Part shown: one piece after another, positions 6,049 to 9,145 of the stretch
Layout: each line of letters starts with the position of its first letter
How positions within the stretch are numbered: position 1 is the stretch's first letter
NCBI GenBank assembly: GCA_005885165.1
Contig: VAXR01000110.1
Location: 1 to 9,145 of the forward strand
DNA: 9,145 bases
From: Actinomycetota bacterium
GTDB taxonomy: Bacteria; Actinomycetota; Thermoleophilia; Solirubrobacterales; Thermoleophilaceae
Reading direction: 5' to 3'
Position numbers and translations under genes: made by a program
Notes under the pieces: model-generated
Databases searched by the model: none
What the model saw: only the letters and a program-made list of their open reading frames with translations
Told to the model about the DNA's origin: nothing

Positions 6049-6069
6049 CGCCGGGACGGCTGGGACGCT
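6044..6069 (+). repeat. Imperfect inverted repeat over the -10 box and transcription start
   Basis: AGCGTC (6044-6049) pairs with GACGCT (6064-6069), and inside it GCCG (6050-6053) pairs with CGGC (6057-6060). This leaves a GGA loop and a 3-nt bulge (6061-6063). It overlaps the promoter, so a protein-binding operator is more likely than a transcribed hairpin, unless transcription starts earlier than predicted. Confidence 0.35.
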
Positions 6070-6094
6070 GTTTGACGCGGGACTCGTGAAGACC

Positions 6095-6098
6095 GGAG
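6095..6098 (+). promoter_or_regulatory. Ribosome binding site that decides the start of the large secreted protein
   Basis: GGAG (in CCGGAGAAG) lies 5 nt before GTG 6104. The other in-frame candidates, GTG 6086 and ATG 6161, have no such site at a proper distance. Confidence 0.55.
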
Positions 6099-6103
6099 AA
6101 GCT

Positions 6104-8188
6104 GTGAGCGCAGGAATCCAAGACGTCCATCCGGGCATCGCTCGTCCTTCGCGACGTCGCATGCCAATTTGGCGCGCGAGCCTTGTCGGACTCGCCGTAA
6201 TCGGCAGCTTGGCCTACGCGCCACGCGCTGGCGCGGCAGTGACCCACTCGCAGATCACCGCCCCCTCCGACCCGACCTACCTGACCTATAACGCCGACGT
6301 CCCAAACAACGTGACCGTCTCGGGCACCTCGGACGGCTCGAGCGCAAGCTCCGACAAGGTCGACCTGCTCTGCTACTTCGGCGCCTCCAGCCACGAGACC
6401 ATCCTGACCGGGATCGCGGTGGACGCGGGCGGCAACTTCTCCACCGCAGTGCCCGCCTCGAGCTTTGTCAGCGTCAACCCCTTCTTTCCGGTGCCGCAGC
6501 GGACCTGCGTGCTGCGCGCCGTTCCCTCCGGGACTACCCCGTCCGCGCCCCCCGGCGGCTCGAGTTCCTTCGCCGGCCCACGCGTCGCGCCGGGGCGCCA
6601 TCGGACGGGCAAGCTGCTCAGCGGTCCGAATACCGGGCTCGTCGACAACTTCTTCATCTTCCGCGCCCAGTTGGCCGGCCAGCTGGGCTACAACTCTCTC
6701 GGCAGCTGCGGCCTCCGTATCTCGTACGTCTACGACCCGGCCAACTTCGGGCCGTCGAACAACGCGAGCAACCCGCTTTTCTTCTGCAACGACTTCCTCT
6801 GGTGGCAGAACGGCAGCACGACGGCGACGTCCACCGACCTCCAAGCGACCCGCTCCGAGCTGCGGATCGACGGTACAGACGCCTATCTGCCCGCAAACGC
6901 GGAGCGCATCTACTCGGGCGCGGCGAGCAACGCCGGCTACCCCGCGCTCAGCTTCAGCGACTCGGTCGACCCGATGACCGGCAGCCTCACGATCACCGAG
7001 TCAGAGCGGGCTGTGACCTGCCAGCCGCAGCCAGCCACCTACCCGCCGACGTCAGCGAGCTGCTCCTCCTTTACGACGGCGCCCGTGGTGTTCAGGCGGA
7101 CGCTCGTCCAGAGCGCTAACGGCCGCACGGTCTCGCTTATCGACCACTGGTCCTCCACCGACCACAGCGCCCACGCGATCGACCTCCAGCTCGAGAACGA
7201 GGTCTTCGACGACAACGGGGACGCCGCGTTCGAGTTCCCCTGGGTCTCGAGCGCGTACCACACACCTGCCAAGGGTGACGCCGTGCCCGCCGCGCCCCGA
7301 GGGCCCGGTTCGATCTACGTCAAGGAGTCGCTCGCGGCGGCGGACGGCGATCAGAGCCATCCGCAGGGCGCAATCACGTTCTCCGACCCTCCCAACGGAG
7401 GGCTGTTCACCGCGGCAAACCATCTCGGCGGGTTCGGGTCCGAATCGGACACCCTTGTACTCGACTACCAGCGCACGGTCCCAGCCACCGGCTCGCTGCC
7501 GATGGGCTTTATCTACTCGGACGCCTTCACCACCGCCGACGTCACCGCCGCGGCCCACGCCGCAGAGGCGACGTTCAGGCCCGACACTAGGATCACGAGT
7601 CGGCCCGACCGGCAAACGCTCTCCCGCAGCGCGACCTTCCGCTTCAACGGGGTTCCCGCCGTCCAGGGGACTGCCTTCCTCTGCAAGCTCGATGGCGGGA
7701 CCTTCTCGCCCTGTGGCTCACCCGAGCGCTACCTCAACCTCTCGCGCGGGAAGCACACGTTCTCGGCGGCGGCGGTCGGCCCGGCGGGCAACGTCGATCC
7801 GACCCCGGCGACATTTAACTGGAAGATCGTGAAGTTCGCGAGCCTGAGCAAGCTGAAGATCTCGCCGTCGTCGCTGTTCGCCGCCCCGAGTGGCCCGACC
7901 TTCGCCCAGAAGAAGTTCGGCGCCACGCTCCGCTATGTCCTGTCGGCGGCCGCGAAGGTGACGTTCCGGATCGAGCGCGCCGTGAGCCGCAACGGTCGCA
8001 CGCTCTGGGCCAAGCTGAAGGGCAAGGTCTCGCACGCGAGCGCGTTTGGGGTCAACCAGCTCCACTTCAGCGGCCGCTGGCGCGGCAAGAAGCTCGCGCA
8101 GGGGCGCTACCGCCTGGTCGCCACGCCGATCCCGGGTCCCAAGCACCATGCCTCCAAGCGTGCGAGCTTCCGGATCAAGCGCGGCTGA
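6104..8188 (+). CDS. Large secreted multidomain protein with Ig-like modules, function unknown
   Basis: This 694-aa exported protein has no recognised enzymatic motif. The n-region is arginine-rich (RPSRRR, 14-19), the hydrophobic core spans about 25-39, and cleavage is likely after AGA (A44). Residues about 46-140 form an N-terminal beta domain (ITAPSDPTYL, VTVSGTS, VDLLCYFG with C90, AGGNFS, CVLRAVP with C135), probably with one disulfide. Residues about 155-490 are an unassigned beta-rich core with many aromatic residues, Asn and Ser (NFFIFRAQL, FFCNDFLWWQNG, LSFSDSVDPMTG, VSLIDHWSSTDH). Residues 497-576 are an Ig-like module with the C527/C537 pair, and 578-694 a basic C-terminal domain (FGATLRYVLS, FSGRWRGKKLAQGRYRL, ASFRIKRG) typical of Thermoleophilia exported proteins. 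GTG 6104 is favoured by its GGAG; ATG 6161 would still leave a short signal peptide. It faces the propeller gene with only 4 bp between stop codons. It may be a surface or adhesion protein. Confidence 0.82.
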   Translation: MSAGIQDVHPGIARPSRRRMPIWRASLVGLAVIGSLAYAPRAGAAVTHSQITAPSDPTYLTYNADVPNNVTVSGTSDGSSASSDKVDLLCYFGASSHETILTGIAVDAGGNFSTAVPASSFVSVNPFFPVPQRTCVLRAVPSGTTPSAPPGGSSSFAGPRVAPGRHRTGKLLSGPNTGLVDNFFIFRAQLAGQLGYNSLGSCGLRISYVYDPANFGPSNNASNPLFFCNDFLWWQNGSTTATSTDLQATRSELRIDGTDAYLPANAERIYSGAASNAGYPALSFSDSVDPMTGSLTITESERAVTCQPQPATYPPTSASCSSFTTAPVVFRRTLVQSANGRTVSLIDHWSSTDHSAHAIDLQLENEVFDDNGDAAFEFPWVSSAYHTPAKGDAVPAAPRGPGSIYVKESLAAADGDQSHPQGAITFSDPPNGGLFTAANHLGGFGSESDTLVLDYQRTVPATGSLPMGFIYSDAFTTADVTAAAHAAEATFRPDTRITSRPDRQTLSRSATFRFNGVPAVQGTAFLCKLDGGTFSPCGSPERYLNLSRGKHTFSAAAVGPAGNVDPTPATFNWKIVKFASLSKLKISPSSLFAAPSGPTFAQKKFGATLRYVLSAAAKVTFRIERAVSRNGRTLWAKLKGKVSHASAFGVNQLHFSGRWRGKKLAQGRYRLVATPIPGPKHHASKRASFRIKRG
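7592..7831 (+). other. Ig-like module (C-x9-C type) in the large secreted protein
   Basis: Residues 497-576. FLCKLD, F534, C537, SPERY, GKHTF, DPTPA and WKIV follow the same order and spacing as the module at 4004-4225. A proline-rich linker starts it (ITSRPD). Confidence 0.7.
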
Positions 8189-8192
8189 GGCC

Positions 8193-9145
8193 CTACCGAG
8201 TCCCGAATTCCCGCGAAACTCCGATCACTCGGCCCTTGGCATCGAACGCTTTGAGCTTGAACCGCTTGTAGCCGCGTCCCACCGGGATCGCCGTCTCGAA
8301 TGCTGACTTGAGACTCCTCGCCACCGCGTGCAGTCCGCTGCCACTCGACCCAGCCAGGACCTCCCAGCGCGCGACCTGCGTGGCTCCGTTCCAGCTCGCG
8401 TAAACGGTCGTCCTCCCGGCCCGCCGGCGGGCGGCGCCAACTGGTGCGTAGCGTGGCAGACCGACCCACTGCTCAAGCCGCGCCCGGTAGCTGAGGTTCG
8501 GCCTGGGGAGCACGGCGTCGAGGAGCAGCCGACCCGAGGCGTCGTACTCGGAGAAGTAGGGGTTCGATCCCCACCCGACGAACTCGTTCCGGTTCGGCAA
8601 GGGCTCGACGCTGCCCATGTAATCGCTGGCGAAATCCCTGCCGCGGCTGTACTGGCCGGCCAGCGTCGCGGTGCGTGTGCCCTCGTCGAGCTTCAGCACC
8701 ACTCCGCGCGAATACCCAGTCGCCGGGACGTAAGTGCCGCCGCCGGTGATCTGGCAGCAGTGGTTGTCGAAGAGGGTGATAAGGGGTGACCCTGGATACA
8801 CGGTCACGTCGTGCTGCCACTGGAAAGAGGCTCCCTTGGCGAACTTGAAGTTCGAGTGCCTGCCCCCTAGCGTCCACACGATCTTGCCGGTCGCGATGCT
8901 GACCTTGTAGACGGCCCAGGTGTTCCGCATGGAGACGACGAACGTTCCGCCGCTGGGCGGGTCGATCGCGTTGACGTGGTAGGCGTCCCATGGGAAGCCG
9001 TTGGTCGGTACCGAGGCGCGGGAGTCGCTCAGGGGGATGTGATCGAGCGCGTCCCAGGTTCGGATCAGCTTGCCCGTCTTGAGGTCGTACTCCTGCACCG
9101 CCGAGTCGATCAGCGCGCCGTTGTACGCGCCGCCGTACTTCCCCA
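8193..9145 (-). CDS. Arylsulfotransferase (ASST)-like beta-propeller protein, 5'-truncated
   Basis: The frame stays open from the stop (TAG, 8195-8193) to the window edge, so the start is missing; 316 complete codons are present (GTG at 9098 is internal). The first residues, ALIDSAVQEYDLKTGKLIRTW, followed by DHIPL, fit the blade repeats of the ASST_2 family (PF14269). Downstream are WDAYHVNAID (H at 8976-8978), VSMRNTWAVYKVSIATGKIVWTLGG, FQWQHDVTVYPG (H at 8811-8813) and ITLFDNH. The end has the usual YASWNGAT...W and FET blocks of a C-terminal beta domain. Classical arylsulfate sulfotransferases move sulfate between phenols through a histidine, but the activity of this subfamily is not established and it may be a structural or binding propeller. 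Members are usually exported or lipid-anchored; the N-terminus lies outside the window. An adjacent cysteine pair follows DNH (HCCQ). It is convergent with the large secreted protein. Confidence 0.87.
   Translation of the reverse strand, partial: GKYGGAYNGALIDSAVQEYDLKTGKLIRTWDALDHIPLSDSRASVPTNGFPWDAYHVNAIDPPSGGTFVVSMRNTWAVYKVSIATGKIVWTLGGRHSNFKFAKGASFQWQHDVTVYPGSPLITLFDNHCCQITGGGTYVPATGYSRGVVLKLDEGTRTATLAGQYSRGRDFASDYMGSVEPLPNRNEFVGWGSNPYFSEYDASGRLLLDAVLPRPNLSYRARLEQWVGLPRYAPVGAARRRAGRTTVYASWNGATQVARWEVLAGSSGSGLHAVARSLKSAFETAIPVGRGYKRFKLKAFDAKGRVIGVSREFGTR

Larger units (their letters stand above)
5960..6103. other. Divergent intergenic region
   Basis: Together with the boxed elements, this 156-bp gap (5948-6103) carries the promoters of both divergent genes. 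On the plus side there is a near-consensus promoter (6020-6048), an 8-bp palindrome GTCGCGAC (6012-6019) touching the -35 box, a bulged dyad (6044-6069) over the -10 box, and a leader of about 49 nt ending in a GGAG site. I see no small gene or RNA gene here. Confidence 0.55.

Noticed and set aside
5684..6103. Upstream extension of the large secreted protein's frame back to 5684
   Set aside because: It lies antisense to the carbinolamine dehydratase and upstream of the TTGACA-17-TAGCGT promoter, and it would bury the signal peptide about 165 residues inside the protein.
8196..8232. Inverted repeat CCGAGT/ACTCGG near the convergent stop codons
   Set aside because: It is a 6-bp stem with a 25-nt loop, lies inside the propeller coding region and has no T-run; probably chance.

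Overview
The window is high-GC bacterial DNA, about two thirds G+C by eye. It contains nine protein genes, two of them cut by the window edges. Two kinds of evidence point to an actinobacterium, most likely class Thermoleophilia (Solirubrobacterales or Gaiellales). The first is the pair of secreted proteins that end in a Cys-containing Ig-like module, one followed by a GKKL...GRYRL-type tail. The second is the arylsulfotransferase-like propeller, the GTG starts and the apparently leaderless promoters. The class assignment is inferred from protein style; no rRNA or other marker is present. I see no tRNA, rRNA, CRISPR array, insertion sequence or attachment site.

Layout. Positions 1-789 (+) hold the C-terminal part of a COG4091-type oxidoreductase with a SAF domain. 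Positions 825-2363 (+) encode an exported phosphoesterase of the phospholipase C/acid phosphatase family. Positions 2439-3083 (+) encode a small NAD(P)-binding atypical SDR, followed by a hairpin terminator. Positions 3161-4249 (+) encode a secreted protein with three diverged CPPG/SGGG/GNGW modules, an Ig-like module and a lysine-rich tail. Positions 4273-4779 (+) encode a SixA-like histidine phosphatase, and 4853-5632 (+) a class I SAM methyltransferase. Positions 5615-5947 (-) encode a pterin-4a-carbinolamine dehydratase whose 3' end overlaps the methyltransferase gene. A 156-bp divergent promoter region separates it from 6104-8188 (+), a large secreted multidomain protein. Positions 8193-9145 (-) hold an arylsulfotransferase-like beta-propeller protein that runs off the right edge.

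The genes do not form a recognisable pathway. The common thread is the cell envelope or exterior: the phosphoesterase and both Ig-like-module proteins have convincing export signals. The propeller family is usually extracytoplasmic, but its N-terminus lies outside the window. The remaining genes (SDR, SixA-like phosphatase, methyltransferase, carbinolamine dehydratase) are ordinary cytoplasmic housekeeping or accessory functions.

The best regulatory signals are a TTGACA-17-TAGCGT promoter ahead of the large secreted protein and a similar TTTACT-17-TAGTGT promoter ahead of the three-module protein. The latter sits partly inside the loop of the upstream terminator. Two TANNNT boxes lie exactly 6 nt before GTG starts, at the phosphoesterase and the dehydratase, and suggest leaderless transcripts. 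I see no defence system or clearly new multi-gene system. The most novel material is the two uncharacterised secreted proteins.
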